Shown here piece after piece: positions 7,559 to 14,887 of a stretch of 64,000 bases of DNA (its first letter is position 1; each line of letters starts with the position of its first letter). The notes beneath the pieces are model-generated. The model saw only the letters and a list, made by a program, of their open reading frames with translations. It had not been told where the DNA came from and did not search any database. The position numbers and the translations under genes are program-made. The DNA is from Rhizobium mongolense USDA 1844 (GTDB lineage Bacteria; Pseudomonadota; Alphaproteobacteria; Rhizobiales; Rhizobiaceae), in the NCBI RefSeq assembly GCF_000419765.1, contig NZ_ATTQ01000019.1, forward strand, positions 50,647 to 114,646, read 5' to 3'.

Positions 7559-7684
7559 CTAAATGAAGAACCGCGTAAGAAGCGAGATCATTGAGATGAC
7601 TTTGGGATCGATACCGAACCCGCTGACCATCCGAAGGCTCTCGCCCTTGGTATTGCGATATTCGAAGGCAACCAGTGCGAACAC
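7559..7684 (-). CDS. candidate small membrane-associated protein, 41 aa
   Basis: A GTG-initiated frame with GAGGAG six nt upstream and a strong terminator 18 nt past its stop. The product begins with a hydrophobic strand (MFALVAFEYRN) and ends with a hydrophobic helix (ISMISLLTRFFI). It reads like a genuine, if tiny, protein, and no better gene exists on either strand here. A plus-strand frame over 7563-7901 has no ribosome site and an implausible Arg/Ser composition. It could also be the 3' end of a decayed longer gene, because the frame is closed by TAG only 5 codons upstream of the GTG. Confidence 0.4.
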   Translation of the reverse strand: MFALVAFEYRNTKGESLRMVSGFGIDPKVISMISLLTRFFI

Positions 7685-7994
7685 TCGATGCTCCTCATAC
7701 TATTGCGAGAGACCCCTTATGGAGACCGTCTCACGCCGGTTAGGCCGACATCCCGCAAGGATTTCCTCTTTTAACGACCTTGATGAAACCCTTGCGAGGA
7801 AACGTCGTGGTCTCTTTTCCGTGGGGTGCCGAAGCACCAAACCTGATGCTGATCTGGGAATTGCAATTTGTTGTTTCAATAGGAATTACGAAAAATCTTA
7901 ACGTATACCGAGGAAAAGCCTGTTGGCCCCTGTAAAGGCTCCAAGTACTTCTTAACCACTGAACGCTAGCATGGCCGGGGTTGAGGTGACGGGT
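7685..7994. other. about 310 nt without a supported gene
   Basis: Contains the palindrome GAGACCGTCTC (7724-7734) and an inverted repeat CGCAAGG / CCTTGCG around 7754-7796. No frame on either strand has both a ribosome site and plausible composition. It must carry the promoter for the gene at 7995. Confidence 0.4.
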
Positions 7995-8243
7995 ATGCGC
8001 GCAATTCGAGTTCTCGGCTGGCTATGGGGCTTATTGTTCGGGCTCATATTTGCCCCTTGGCTTGTTGCGCTTACGGGCATTCCCGTTTGGGGCGTATTGC
8101 TGATTTGCGCTGCAATCGGCAGATATGTGACCCGCTACGATTTCCAAGAGGACTTGTTTTATACGCTTTGGGTGTCTCTCGCAGCGGTGTTCGTGATCGC
8201 CCTTATCGTAGCGGTCACGATGCTCTTATACGTGACGGGGTGA
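7995..8243 (+). CDS. small membrane protein, 82 aa
   Basis: Strongly hydrophobic, with three likely membrane helices: residues 5-25 (VLGWLWGLLFGLIF...), 26-42 (VALTGIPVWGVLLICAAI) and 56-80 (TLWVSLAAVFVIALIV). GAGGTG lies 8 nt before the ATG at 7995; an ATG at 7971 lacks a ribosome site. A second tiny membrane ORF starts 6 nt after the stop. Size and topology resemble phage holins, and the pair would fit a holin/antiholin arrangement, but no endolysin is next to it. Treat that as speculation. Confidence 0.55.
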   Translation: MRAIRVLGWLWGLLFGLIFAPWLVALTGIPVWGVLLICAAIGRYVTRYDFQEDLFYTLWVSLAAVFVIALIVAVTMLLYVTG

Positions 8244-8248
8244 ATCCG

Positions 8249-8344
8249 ATGGATGTCTATGGGATGATCAGCGACAGCACGAGCATGATCTCGACCGGGA
8301 TTATGGCGATTTTGATCGGCTACGTGGTGGTCCGGCTGCTATGA
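8249..8344 (+). CDS. tiny membrane peptide, 31 aa
   Basis: Thirty-one codons from an ATG with GGGGTG about 8 nt upstream, ending 23 nt before a strong terminator. The second half (MAILIGYVVVRLL) is a single membrane helix. The spacing of 5 nt after the 82-residue membrane protein suggests coupled translation. Too short for homology judgement; the ribosome site and terminator are its support. Confidence 0.4.
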   Translation: MDVYGMISDSTSMISTGIMAILIGYVVVRLL

Positions 8345-8366
8345 CTGCTTGCTTTGAAAAGCAAAG

Positions 8367-8390
8367 AAAAGCCGCGTTAAGCGGCTTTTT
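8367..8390. terminator. bidirectional terminator overlapping a stop codon
   Basis: GCCGC, GTTAA, GCGGC, TTTTT on the plus strand is a canonical intrinsic terminator for the membrane pair. The TTA in the loop is the stop codon of the convergent gene at 8377, and on the minus strand the stem is followed by TTTTC. Confidence 0.8.
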
Positions 8391-8934
8391 CCATCGTTCT
8401 GCCTGTCGAAAACGCGCCAATCACACCGGGCATTTCCACACCTTCCTTGTTCTGCCACCGGAACTTAACATCCACCGGGATACCGGTCACGTTGGCCAGG
8501 AAGTTGATGGTCTTCCACGCGTTGTTTGCGTCGAGACCCTGAACAGACACACCGGCTTCCTTGATGAACTTGTAGCCGTTGCCCTTCTTCTCGCCCACAA
8601 CGCTATTGCTGGTGATGCTGGCGTCGATGGCGGCTGGTGTCATCCCGCGCTTTGCCATCTCTTTGATTAGCACGACAATGATATTGTTCCAGAAGGTATC
8701 CGCCGGCTTTAACACTGCGCCCGCGACACTGGCCGAAAGCACAGTCGTATGCCCAAGATTAGGCGGCAACGAGGGATCAAACGCCTTAAACCCGTCGGTA
8801 TGAATCTCAGGCTTTGAATCGCTATAGGCGTCTAGTATCCGTATAATGACGCTTTCGATGGTATCGACAAGCGGTATTGCATGAGCCTGAAGGCGGCTAA
8901 AGACTTCATCTGAAAGCGTAATCGCGTGCGGCAT
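8377..8934 (-). CDS. hypothetical protein with RHH-like N-terminus, 185 aa
   Basis: Residues 1-35 (MPHAITLSDEVFSRLQAHAI...) have the strand-helix-helix pattern of ribbon-helix-helix or SeqA-type N-terminal domains. After a linker, residues 75-180 form a mixed domain with GYKFIKEAGVSVQGLDAN and NVTGIPVDVKFRW. The overall plan (small oligomerising N-domain, linker, larger C-domain) recalls SeqA-like DNA-binding proteins, but I cannot confirm homology. It is a single leftward gene whose stop lies inside a bidirectional terminator. A DNA-binding regulator of the element is the best guess. Confidence 0.5.
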   Translation of the reverse strand: MPHAITLSDEVFSRLQAHAIPLVDTIESVIIRILDAYSDSKPEIHTDGFKAFDPSLPPNLGHTTVLSASVAGAVLKPADTFWNNIIVVLIKEMAKRGMTPAAIDASITSNSVVGEKKGNGYKFIKEAGVSVQGLDANNAWKTINFLANVTGIPVDVKFRWQNKEGVEMPGVIGAFSTGRTMEKAA

Positions 8935-9033
8935 CGGGTCCTCTCCGTGGTTGACGGAGATACCAATGCATCATTCTTGTGGCTATGTCAACGTATAAGC
9001 CGTATGAAACTGTATGCTCCGTAAGCGAGTATA

Positions 9034-11151
9034 TTAGCCAAGAGCCGTAAAGCCCGTAGGAATCTGGCCAGTAAACTCTGTTGCCGCGAACCGCGATGTG
9101 ATCTGACCGGCCTCGTAGATGAAACCAACCGGATAGATCATGCCGGTGCCGAGCATCGAAATATCAATGCCGCCGACACCCGTTGCGGGATCGATCGTTG
9201 GCGCACCTTCTGGCGCTCCACCATTCCACGGACCCTCATTAATGCGCATCCAAAAACTGCGAGTATCCAGATCGACGGCGAGTGCGATGACGTCGCTATC
9301 GCTGATACTGCCCATAGTGACAATTGCCGAAGCGTTATGGTTGATGTTGCCGGTCCAGCTGGAATAGCCGATCGCGTTAGGGCTTTCACAAGGATCAACC
9401 CAATCAGCGGCAATATCGTCGGCAAAGTCGAGGTTCATAAGACCCACCGCGGTCATATTGGACAGGTCTATTTGGGTTTCGAAATACCACTTGCCGCTGG
9501 CTTTGCCTCGTGCCCCTCTTACGTTGGCGTTGGCGAAACCCGGTGCAGGCCAATTCACTGTGCGATTGCTATTCGTCAGTTGCAGATTCGATGATTTGTC
9601 CAGCTCGAACCATGTCGCTGGCAGTTCAACTCGTGCAGCAGGTGTTGCGATTGCCGTGTTCAAAGCAGGTGCATAGATGCTCGCCAACACGGAGGAACCA
9701 AGATCCGTAGGGTGAACTCGATCGCTATTGTAGTAGAGGGTATCAAAGGTATCTGAGACTTCATCGAAATGGCTATCAGCGGCAAGGTCGAAGAGGCCAT
9801 CGGCATCCAAATCCGAGTTCCAGTAATCGCGAATGTATTGGGTTAACTCGATATCGTTGGCCGACCATTCCTGATACGGAGGGTCGCCAGTATCGTCGCT
9901 GATAATCGTACCGATCAAACGTCGCTGATAGCCTGCGTCTTTTGCCTTTCTGAGAATCTTTCGAAGGTCTCGGTAGATACGCTCATACGAGGCGCCTGAG
10001 CCTCTGTCGTTAGAACCCGCTAGGAGCGTGAACACGTTAAGGTCGGCTTCTACATCGAATGCAGCGGCACCGCGACTATCGAAATTGTTTGAGATGTCGT
10101 CGGCCTTGATCCCGCCAGTCGAGATATTGTCCAATGTGTATTCGGGACCGTCTGAGAGCGCCGACATCGCAACGTACGGATAGTTCTTGGTCGCCGGATC
10201 AGTCGTTCCGCTACCATCGGTCAGACTGTCACCCTCAGCTACGATATTGATTTTCATCGACAAGGCTACGATTGGGCCAACACTGGTTGCGCTTGCTGTG
10301 GTTGATCCACCCGAATTGCTTGCTGTGACCTTGAAACCGATCATCTGATCGATGTCGGCTTCTACAAGCGTATAGGTGAGGTCGTTTTCGCCGAGGATAT
10401 CGACGCTGTTTCTTGTCCACTGATATGTGAAACTCGTCGGATCATTCGACCACGTGCCGTTGCTGCCAGTTAGTGTCTGATCGACCTGGGCCGTGCCGGT
10501 GATCGCTGGTGCTGTCGTATTTGCGGGTGGTGTCTGCGAGACCGGTCCAGCATTATTCGTGCTGGCATTTGTCGAACCAATCGCGTTTGTCGCTGTGACC
10601 TGTGCGGAGAAGATCGCGCCGAAGTCCTCGATCAATAGCGCGAAGATATTTGCAGTGGCACCGGACAATGCAGTGCCGTTCTTGAACCACTGATACCCAT
10701 ATGAGGTTGGGCTATTTGCCCACGTGCCATCGCTGACCATCAATATTGAACCGACCAGCGCATTGCCGGTGACTACCGGGGCGACCACGTTAATAGGGGC
10801 GACGGTGACCGGCTTCGCAAGAACTGCGCTGGTTGCCGCCGATGTTGCGGAGGCCGAGCCGAATGAGTTCGTCGCAGTAACGGTGACGGTGATCGTCTTG
10901 CCCACTTCTGCATCTGTCAGCGTGTAACTTCGGGAGGTTGCGCCGATAAGGTCGGCGTCGTCGGCTTTCCATTGATACGCATAGCCGGATGGGCTTTGTG
11001 TCCAGCTGCCAAATGTCGTCGTGAGTTTGCTGCCGGATTGTGCAATGCCGGAAATCACCGGCATTGCATTATTCGTGGGAACACCCGTTGGAGGAGCCGG
11101 CGGCGTAGACGTGCCTTGCGGGCTCAAGGAGAATGAAAAGCCAAAGCCCAT
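9034..11151 (-). CDS. Ig-repeat / SGNH-hydrolase / SPRY-like tail-fibre-type protein
   Basis: A 705-residue modular protein. Residues 25-297 contain three repeats of about 90 residues, each with a YQW core and an end of the form VTATNSxGS, an Ig-like fold seen in phage and adhesin stalks. Residues 298-500 are an SGNH/GDSL hydrolase: EGDSLTDG (block I, nucleophile Ser near 307), GSND (block III, near 377) and DRVHPTD (block V, Asp and His near 477). Residues 515-705 resemble a SPRY/lectin-like domain (GKWYFETQID, FWMRINEGPW). No signal peptide is present, which fits a virion protein. By inference it is a receptor-binding fibre or depolymerase that de-acylates surface polysaccharide. It starts 1 nt after the stop of the 95-residue gene, so the two are co-translated. 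Confidence 0.75.
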   Translation of the reverse strand: MGFGFSFSLSPQGTSTPPAPPTGVPTNNAMPVISGIAQSGSKLTTTFGSWTQSPSGYAYQWKADDADLIGATSRSYTLTDAEVGKTITVTVTATNSFGSASATSAATSAVLAKPVTVAPINVVAPVVTGNALVGSILMVSDGTWANSPTSYGYQWFKNGTALSGATANIFALLIEDFGAIFSAQVTATNAIGSTNASTNNAGPVSQTPPANTTAPAITGTAQVDQTLTGSNGTWSNDPTSFTYQWTRNSVDILGENDLTYTLVEADIDQMIGFKVTASNSGGSTTASATSVGPIVALSMKINIVAEGDSLTDGSGTTDPATKNYPYVAMSALSDGPEYTLDNISTGGIKADDISNNFDSRGAAAFDVEADLNVFTLLAGSNDRGSGASYERIYRDLRKILRKAKDAGYQRRLIGTIISDDTGDPPYQEWSANDIELTQYIRDYWNSDLDADGLFDLAADSHFDEVSDTFDTLYYNSDRVHPTDLGSSVLASIYAPALNTAIATPAARVELPATWFELDKSSNLQLTNSNRTVNWPAPGFANANVRGARGKASGKWYFETQIDLSNMTAVGLMNLDFADDIAADWVDPCESPNAIGYSSWTGNINHNASAIVTMGSISDSDVIALAVDLDTRSFWMRINEGPWNGGAPEGAPTIDPATGVGGIDISMLGTGMIYPVGFIYEAGQITSRFAATEFTGQIPTGFTALG

Positions 11152-11152
11152 A

Positions 11153-11440
11153 TCAGCGTGTCACCTGATAGCCGCGAACCTTTACGACGGTGGAAGAAGG
11201 AGCGCGGACATAAACCTTGTCCGTTGCATTCAGCGAGAAACTGATCGACGTGTCGCGCTCGCGTTGCAGGACGAGATAATCGTCGCTGTCGTCGTCGGGA
11301 ACGTCCTGCGAAACCGCGAGGAATACGCTTGTGCTGGTGGGATCAACTTCAACGCCGAAACTGGCGATGGTCGAGCCGTCTACGACTTCGACCCATTCGG
11401 TGTTATCAGCTGTTGCGGAGAATGTGTTTGTTACGGCCAT
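11153..11440 (-). CDS. small beta-rich protein upstream of the fibre gene
   Basis: Ninety-five residues, almost all predicted strand, with alternating Val/Thr/Ser and no Cys. Composition and position just before a fibre-type protein suggest a small virion or fibre-associated protein; I recognise no family. GAGGTG lies 5 nt before the ATG, but this site overlaps the arm of a perfect inverted repeat, which could mask it in the mRNA. The stop is followed by T and the fibre ATG (TGATATG). Confidence 0.6.
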   Translation of the reverse strand: MAVTNTFSATADNTEWVEVVDGSTIASFGVEVDPTSTSVFLAVSQDVPDDDSDDYLVLQRERDTSISFSLNATDKVYVRAPSSTVVKVRGYQVTR

Positions 11441-11469
11441 ACGTGCACCTCATGAATTCGTGTGCACGT
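11441..11469 (-). promoter_or_regulatory. inverted repeat overlapping the ribosome site of the 95-aa gene
   Basis: ACGTGCAC and GTGCACGT, perfect 8-bp arms 13 nt apart, directly abutting the ATG at 11440. In the mRNA the second arm contains GTG of the GAGGTG ribosome site. It could be a translation-blocking hairpin or an operator. Confidence 0.55.
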
Positions 11470-11581
11470 ATTTATTAGGATCGCCGGATTTGGGCGTTCT
11501 TGCCGAAGCCTCTGTTCTACTCGAAATCATTCACAGTTGGTGTTTTACTACGAATCGCATCAGTGAATTTTGCGGGGAACA

Positions 11582-11947
11582 ATGCGAGCACTTCTTACGG
11601 CTATTGCAGCAATTCTTACTTTTCAGACAGCGTTTGCGGCTGAAGACCTGCCGCGCTTCAGCGTAGCCTACTATGTTGGGGCTTTTGCCATCAAAGACGA
11701 CACAGGAATGAAGACAGTCGTCCAATACCTCGCCGGTATTCGTGACCACCTCTACTGGCAGTGCGAGTACGATATCACCGTTAAGGAGTTGATGGACGCA
11801 GCTAACTTCCACATCCTGGCCTATAAGGAAACGCATGACGCTGAAACGTTTGGCGACTGGTCGGACAACACTCCATTCGGAGACGTGGTGTTCTTAGGTA
11901 TTAACAATACGCTGGTCACCGGCAAACCGGAGCCCTGTCACAAGTAA
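11582..11947 (+). CDS. small exported protein, 121 aa
   Basis: A clear Sec signal peptide (MRALLTAIAAILTFQTAFA, cleavage near residue 19) precedes a soluble domain of about 100 residues with two Cys (near residues 63 and 119) that could pair in the periplasm. GGGGA lies 4 nt upstream of the ATG. The pattern VVQYLAGIRDHLYWQC followed by ITVKELMDAANFHI faintly recalls Rap1a/Tai-type periplasmic immunity proteins, but the match is too weak to claim. It is divergent from the fibre operon. Confidence 0.55.
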   Translation: MRALLTAIAAILTFQTAFAAEDLPRFSVAYYVGAFAIKDDTGMKTVVQYLAGIRDHLYWQCEYDITVKELMDAANFHILAYKETHDAETFGDWSDNTPFGDVVFLGINNTLVTGKPEPCHK

Positions 11948-11952
11948 GCAAC

Positions 11953-11981
11953 TTGTCGACGTTCTGCGTTCGTTCTATTTT
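11953..11981 (+). promoter_or_regulatory. putative promoter giving a leaderless mRNA
   Basis: TTGTCG, 17 nt, TATTTT, with the -10 ending 6 nt before the ATG at 11988. It shares GTTCTATTTTTG with the site before the gene at 6108. Confidence 0.4.
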
Positions 11982-11987
11982 TGCGGA

Positions 11988-12158
11988 ATGGATCAATCTC
12001 ATTTGATATGGCCCGACAACGTGCGCTGGCTATCGCACTATGATGGCAAGTTCGCGTGTTTTAGATGTGCCCTCTTGGCTTCGCAACATCAGAGATGTTC
12101 AGACAAGGTGTTTGATTTATCATGCCAACCATTCGCCGCTTACCATGATGGAAAGTGA
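11988..12158 (+). CDS. candidate small Cys-rich protein, 56 aa
   Basis: A short frame with an aromatic N-terminus (MDQSHLIWPDNVRWLSHYDG) followed by FACFRC and, after 17 residues, a second Cys pair (CSDKVFDLSC). Four Cys in two pairs suggest a zinc-binding knuckle. No ribosome site is seen, but a promoter-like sequence ends right before the start codon. The last codons overlap the start of the next gene (ATG at 12145), a usual sign of coupling. The frame is real-looking by composition; its expression is inferred. Confidence 0.45.
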   Translation: MDQSHLIWPDNVRWLSHYDGKFACFRCALLASQHQRCSDKVFDLSCQPFAAYHDGK

Positions 12159-12339
12159 CGACGCTGCGAGGCTGGCAATGAAAGTGGTGTGGTTAAAGGA
12201 CAAGGGCTATAAGGTGGAAATCCCGCCGCGCTTGATCATTGGGTTGGTCGCGCTAGCCGTTTTCGCAGTTAAAGGGATCGAGAGCGTACCGGGTCTTTCT
12301 TTGATCCTTCGTGCGGTAGCGGGAGGTTCTTGGGGTTGA
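12145..12339 (+). CDS. small single-pass membrane protein, 64 aa
   Basis: Begins MMESDDAARLAMKVVWLKDKG within the end of the 56-residue gene. It has one hydrophobic helix (IIGLVALAVFAVKGI, about residues 28-45) and a Gly-rich tail. Translation is probably coupled to the upstream frame, because the start has no ribosome site of its own; ATG 12148 is an equal alternative. It could be a small phage or plasmid membrane protein. Function unknown. Confidence 0.45.
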   Translation: MMESDDAARLAMKVVWLKDKGYKVEIPPRLIIGLVALAVFAVKGIESVPGLSLILRAVAGGSWG

Positions 12340-12351
12340 TCGGTCATTCGC

Positions 12352-12567
12352 TCAAAGATCGTCCTCGTGATCACCGCTACCAATCGCCTCGTAATCGAGA
12401 TGTTCTTGCAAATCCAACGGAAGCATATCCAGACGCGCTGCTTTCAGTTTGTGCTGATAATAAGTGATCAATTCCGCCATCTCTGGTGATGGCGGCTCAG
12501 TGCGACCTTCAAGGTTCTTCAAGGTGGACTTGAGCCGGAGAATTTCGTCCTCAATGTTTTTGCTCAC
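12352..12567 (-). CDS. small coiled-coil protein, 71 aa
   Basis: Starts with GTG after GAGGAG at ideal spacing. The first 20 residues (SKNIEDEILRLKSTLKNLEG) form a heptad-type helix with Leu and Ile at a and d positions, and the C-terminus is acidic. It probably dimerises. It is a single leftward gene, convergent with the 12145 gene, with 12 nt between the stops. No family recognised. Confidence 0.5.
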   Translation of the reverse strand: MSKNIEDEILRLKSTLKNLEGRTEPPSPEMAELITYYQHKLKAARLDMLPLDLQEHLDYEAIGSGDHEDDL

Positions 12568-12694
12568 GCCGCTCCTCGCAAAGTGCCCCGCTTATTTCGT
12601 ATGTTCTGATCATTTGCTGATAGATGCCGTCGATGCCAACTTGACGTAACAAATTCCTCAACTTATCAGACCGGTATATACGAGTGAGGGTTTT

Positions 12695-13243
12695 ATGAAA
12701 CGTCTAAAGAAATTTGTACTTCGTGCTTTTTGTTCCGCCTCGATTGCCTGCTTAGCGCCATCGGCCGTTTTGGCGAATTGGCAGTACCAAGTGTCAGAGA
12801 GCAAATTTGACGGCAAGAAGACAAAAGGCGCTTTCGTCTATTCGGACACTCAGAAAGAGGCCTTGATCATTTGGGCACATCCCGACAGAGGCGAAGTTGC
12901 ATTCGATGCGCCGCGCATTGTGCTAAATCCGGGCATGCCTTTTATCTGTGACACAAGCGATAACGGTCTGATGTCGGTCTCCTACTTAACGTTCGACAAC
13001 GCAGGAAACAAACTCAAGGAAGTGCGAGCCCGGTTCGACGTCAGTTCTTCTAACGAGACTTTATCGGTTCGAAATGCTGAAAACCAAAGTTACAATTTTG
13101 GACCTGCGCTCATAGCGGCGATGAACGAAGCGGCAGAAATCCGTTTCAGGTTTGTCGATGATTGTGGGACCGAAAGCATTTCGAAGTTCACCCTCAATGG
13201 CTTCAAGGAAGTCGTTGAGAGGATTCGAACTGAGCATCCTTGA
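12695..13243 (+). CDS. exported hypothetical protein, 182 aa
   Basis: Signal peptide MKRLKKFVLRAFCSASIACLAPSAVLA (cleavage near residue 27), with GAGGG 5 nt before the ATG. The mature part is a beta-rich domain starting NWQYQVSESKFDG with two Cys (near residues 86 and 162), likely disulfide-bonded in the periplasm. Several rhizobial and phage cargo proteins have this shape, but I cannot name a family. The nearest gene on the same strand is 355 nt away, so it is probably monocistronic. Confidence 0.6.
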   Translation: MKRLKKFVLRAFCSASIACLAPSAVLANWQYQVSESKFDGKKTKGAFVYSDTQKEALIIWAHPDRGEVAFDAPRIVLNPGMPFICDTSDNGLMSVSYLTFDNAGNKLKEVRARFDVSSSNETLSVRNAENQSYNFGPALIAAMNEAAEIRFRFVDDCGTESISKFTLNGFKEVVERIRTEHP

Positions 13244-13303
13244 CGGCAGCGCCACAGTTTTGCGAACGACGCAGCCTCTACGGAGGCAAGGTCATACTGC
13301 ACC

Positions 13304-13753
13304 TCACTTCGCTGGAATCGCGATTGGCGTAGCGTCGAGCGCTTCAACAATCAGGTTGATCGCCGTCAGCTGCTTCACACTGAGGTCTTCGCCCTTGCGG
13401 CCCAGCACGTATTTGTGACGCTTTGCGAGTTTCGCCGTTACCCCTTCAAGCACTTCACGAAGTGTCGAAAACTTGCGGAGTTCTGAACCCCAAATTCCGC
13501 TGTTCATGTCGAGGATCAGATTGATCTTGATATAAACCGAGGGATTGGACTTGTCCGTGCGCATCATGTTGAGGGCTGCAATATAAGCGAGAAGCGTGGC
13601 GTGTTCGTCGTCGGAGAGCCTGACGTATTGGACGTTCGCCTTCGTCGTCTTCGATGGGCGCTCGATGATGCTGCTCGTGCTGACAGAATCCACATGTGCG
13701 GTCGTCGTCGTTGCCGGGGTCAGGTTTTCGAAAATGTCGTTGTTGACTTGCAT
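13304..13753 (-). CDS. hypothetical protein, 149 aa
   Basis: Begins after AAGGAAAC at moderate spacing. The first 45 residues are Ser/Thr-rich and probably disordered. Residues 45-140 are helical (YVRLSDDEHATLLAYIAALNMM, then LREVLEGVTAKLAKRHKYV). No membrane or metal motif is seen. It follows the 335-residue gene by 62 nt on the same strand and may be its second cistron. Function unknown. Confidence 0.5.
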   Translation of the reverse strand: MQVNNDIFENLTPATTTTAHVDSVSTSSIIERPSKTTKANVQYVRLSDDEHATLLAYIAALNMMRTDKSNPSVYIKINLILDMNSGIWGSELRKFSTLREVLEGVTAKLAKRHKYVLGRKGEDLSVKQLTAINLIVEALDATPIAIPAK

Positions 13754-13815
13754 GGGAATTGTTTCCTTCTTCTTGTGCTACATTCTAATTTATGTCGGAC
13801 CGGCCTGCAGTAGGT

Positions 13816-14823
13816 TTAGCTGAAATCCTTGCTCGTCTTGATCTTGAACTTCTTCTTTGTTTGGTCGAGTTCAACATCTAAGTGCTGGCGAGCGGCGTCG
13901 CGGTAAATGCCCTTCTTGTAGATCGGGCTACCGGGAGCGCGGTTGAAATCGAAGTCGAGTGGCAGCTCGTATTTGGCTGCGCCGTAATAGAGGATTACGG
14001 TCGCTGGCTGGTTCCGAATTTGGAACATGATGCCAGCTGCATAACCGATGATTTCGGACGTGTTGTCTTCCTTGATGATCTCTTTGAGAATTGCCAGTTT
14101 CGGAGCAATCTCGTAGGCGACTAGCATGTTCTCGTACTTGGTAAACTCGCCCTTGAAGTGGATGTACCAATCGTCTTCCTCGACCTCCATCGTCTTAAGA
14201 CGCTTGTTGATCTCGCGAGTGCGATTGTAGAAATCCAGCATGAACACGTCCGCGTCCTTCGCCGTCGTCGTAGGTTCAGCGCGGATCATAAGTTTGGCGC
14301 GGTGTACGCTGGACTTCTTGCCCTTCGCGGAGTTGTCGAACAGGTCGGTTTTGATCTCGTAGAAGTCGTAGTGCTGGCGTGCGGGATCGTCGTGGTCGTC
14401 GGCGGGGGTCATGCTCGCGCAGCCCTTTTGAACTTCTTCTTGTTCAGCGGATGAGCAAAGCGAAGTAGCTGGAACTTCATTGGCCGTCGTGGCAAGCGAA
14501 TGCGCAGCCGCGTGGCTCTTCACTCCATATTCGGGTGTGAAACAAGTAACTTCACTTGAAGCGGGAACGCCTTCAGGCGCGCTTCTCTTAAGTAACTTCT
14601 CTCTCACTTCAATACTTAAGGGAAGCGCGCCTTGATCTAAATTTTTTTGCTCAGATACGCCGGTTCCGCTGCTGTCCTTAAGAGAAGCGCGGCTTGCATC
14701 AAGAGCCCAATCACGGAGATCGGAGTTCATGCTGTTGGAGTGGGAGAGTGCCTTTTCCAGCGCCTTCATTTTAACGAGGGCAACAATATCGGCTGTTGAA
14801 AGTTTACCAGATGTGGAATTCAT
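13816..14823 (-). CDS. hypothetical protein with attenuated leader, 335 aa
   Basis: No family recognised. The start is taken at ATG 14823 (MNSTSGKLSTAD...) with AGGA 10 nt upstream; the longer frame to 14898 runs through a terminator hairpin. Residues 1-30 are helical. About 30-165 look disordered and are encoded by DNA holding three copies of a 17-bp repeat. Residues 165-335 form a mixed alpha/beta domain (HYDFYEIKTDLFD, KLMIRAEPTTTAKDADVFMLDF, ATVILYYGAAKYELPL). The leader carries a terminator with a possible alternative pairing, so expression is likely controlled by attenuation or an antisense RNA. A replication or maintenance role is only a guess from that style of control. Confidence 0.5.
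   Translation of the reverse strand: MNSTSGKLSTADIVALVKMKALEKALSHSNSMNSDLRDWALDASRASLKDSSGTGVSEQKNLDQGALPLSIEVREKLLKRSAPEGVPASSEVTCFTPEYGVKSHAAAHSLATTANEVPATSLCSSAEQEEVQKGCASMTPADDHDDPARQHYDFYEIKTDLFDNSAKGKKSSVHRAKLMIRAEPTTTAKDADVFMLDFYNRTREINKRLKTMEVEEDDWYIHFKGEFTKYENMLVAYEIAPKLAILKEIIKEDNTSEIIGYAAGIMFQIRNQPATVILYYGAAKYELPLDFDFNRAPGSPIYKKGIYRDAARQHLDVELDQTKKKFKIKTSKDFS
14576..14592 (-). repeat. 17-bp element, copy A
   Basis: GGCGCGCTTCTCTTAAG on the plus strand, the inverse orientation of copies B, C and D. With copy B, 22 nt away, it makes a 17-bp inverted repeat with one mismatch. Confidence 0.7.
14615..14631 (+). repeat. 17-bp element, copy B
   Basis: CTTAAGGGAAGCGCGCC, one mismatch to copy D, inside the coding region of the 335-residue protein. 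Confidence 0.7.
14677..14693 (+). repeat. 17-bp element, copy C
   Basis: CTTAAGAGAAGCGCGGC, one mismatch to copy D, inside the same coding region but read differently from copies A and B. Confidence 0.7.
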
Positions 14824-14847
14824 TGCATTAATCCTTTGTTGAAACGA

Positions 14848-14887
14848 AAAAGTCCTGCTCGCGTCTGGTAAAACAAGCAGGACTTTT
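14848..14887 (-). terminator. intrinsic terminator in the leader of the 14823 gene
   Basis: A perfect 12-bp stem (AAAAGTCCTGCT / AGCAGGACTTTT) with a 16-nt loop; on the minus strand the stem runs into TTTTTCG. It ends only about 24 nt before the start codon, so no promoter fits between them and it must act inside the leader. Confidence 0.75.

Noticed and set aside
7563..7901. A 112-codon plus-strand frame
   Set aside because: No ribosome site and poor composition; the opposite strand has a better supported 41-codon gene.
13212..13235. tRNA-like string near GGATTCGAACT
   Set aside because: The 5-bp T-stem does not pair and no acceptor or anticodon stem is present; the bases encode the end of the exported protein at 12695.
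14576..14631. The A/B inverted repeat as a transcription terminator
   Set aside because: It lies in the middle of an open gene, has no T-run, and the same 17-mer recurs elsewhere singly, so it is better treated as a repeated DNA element.
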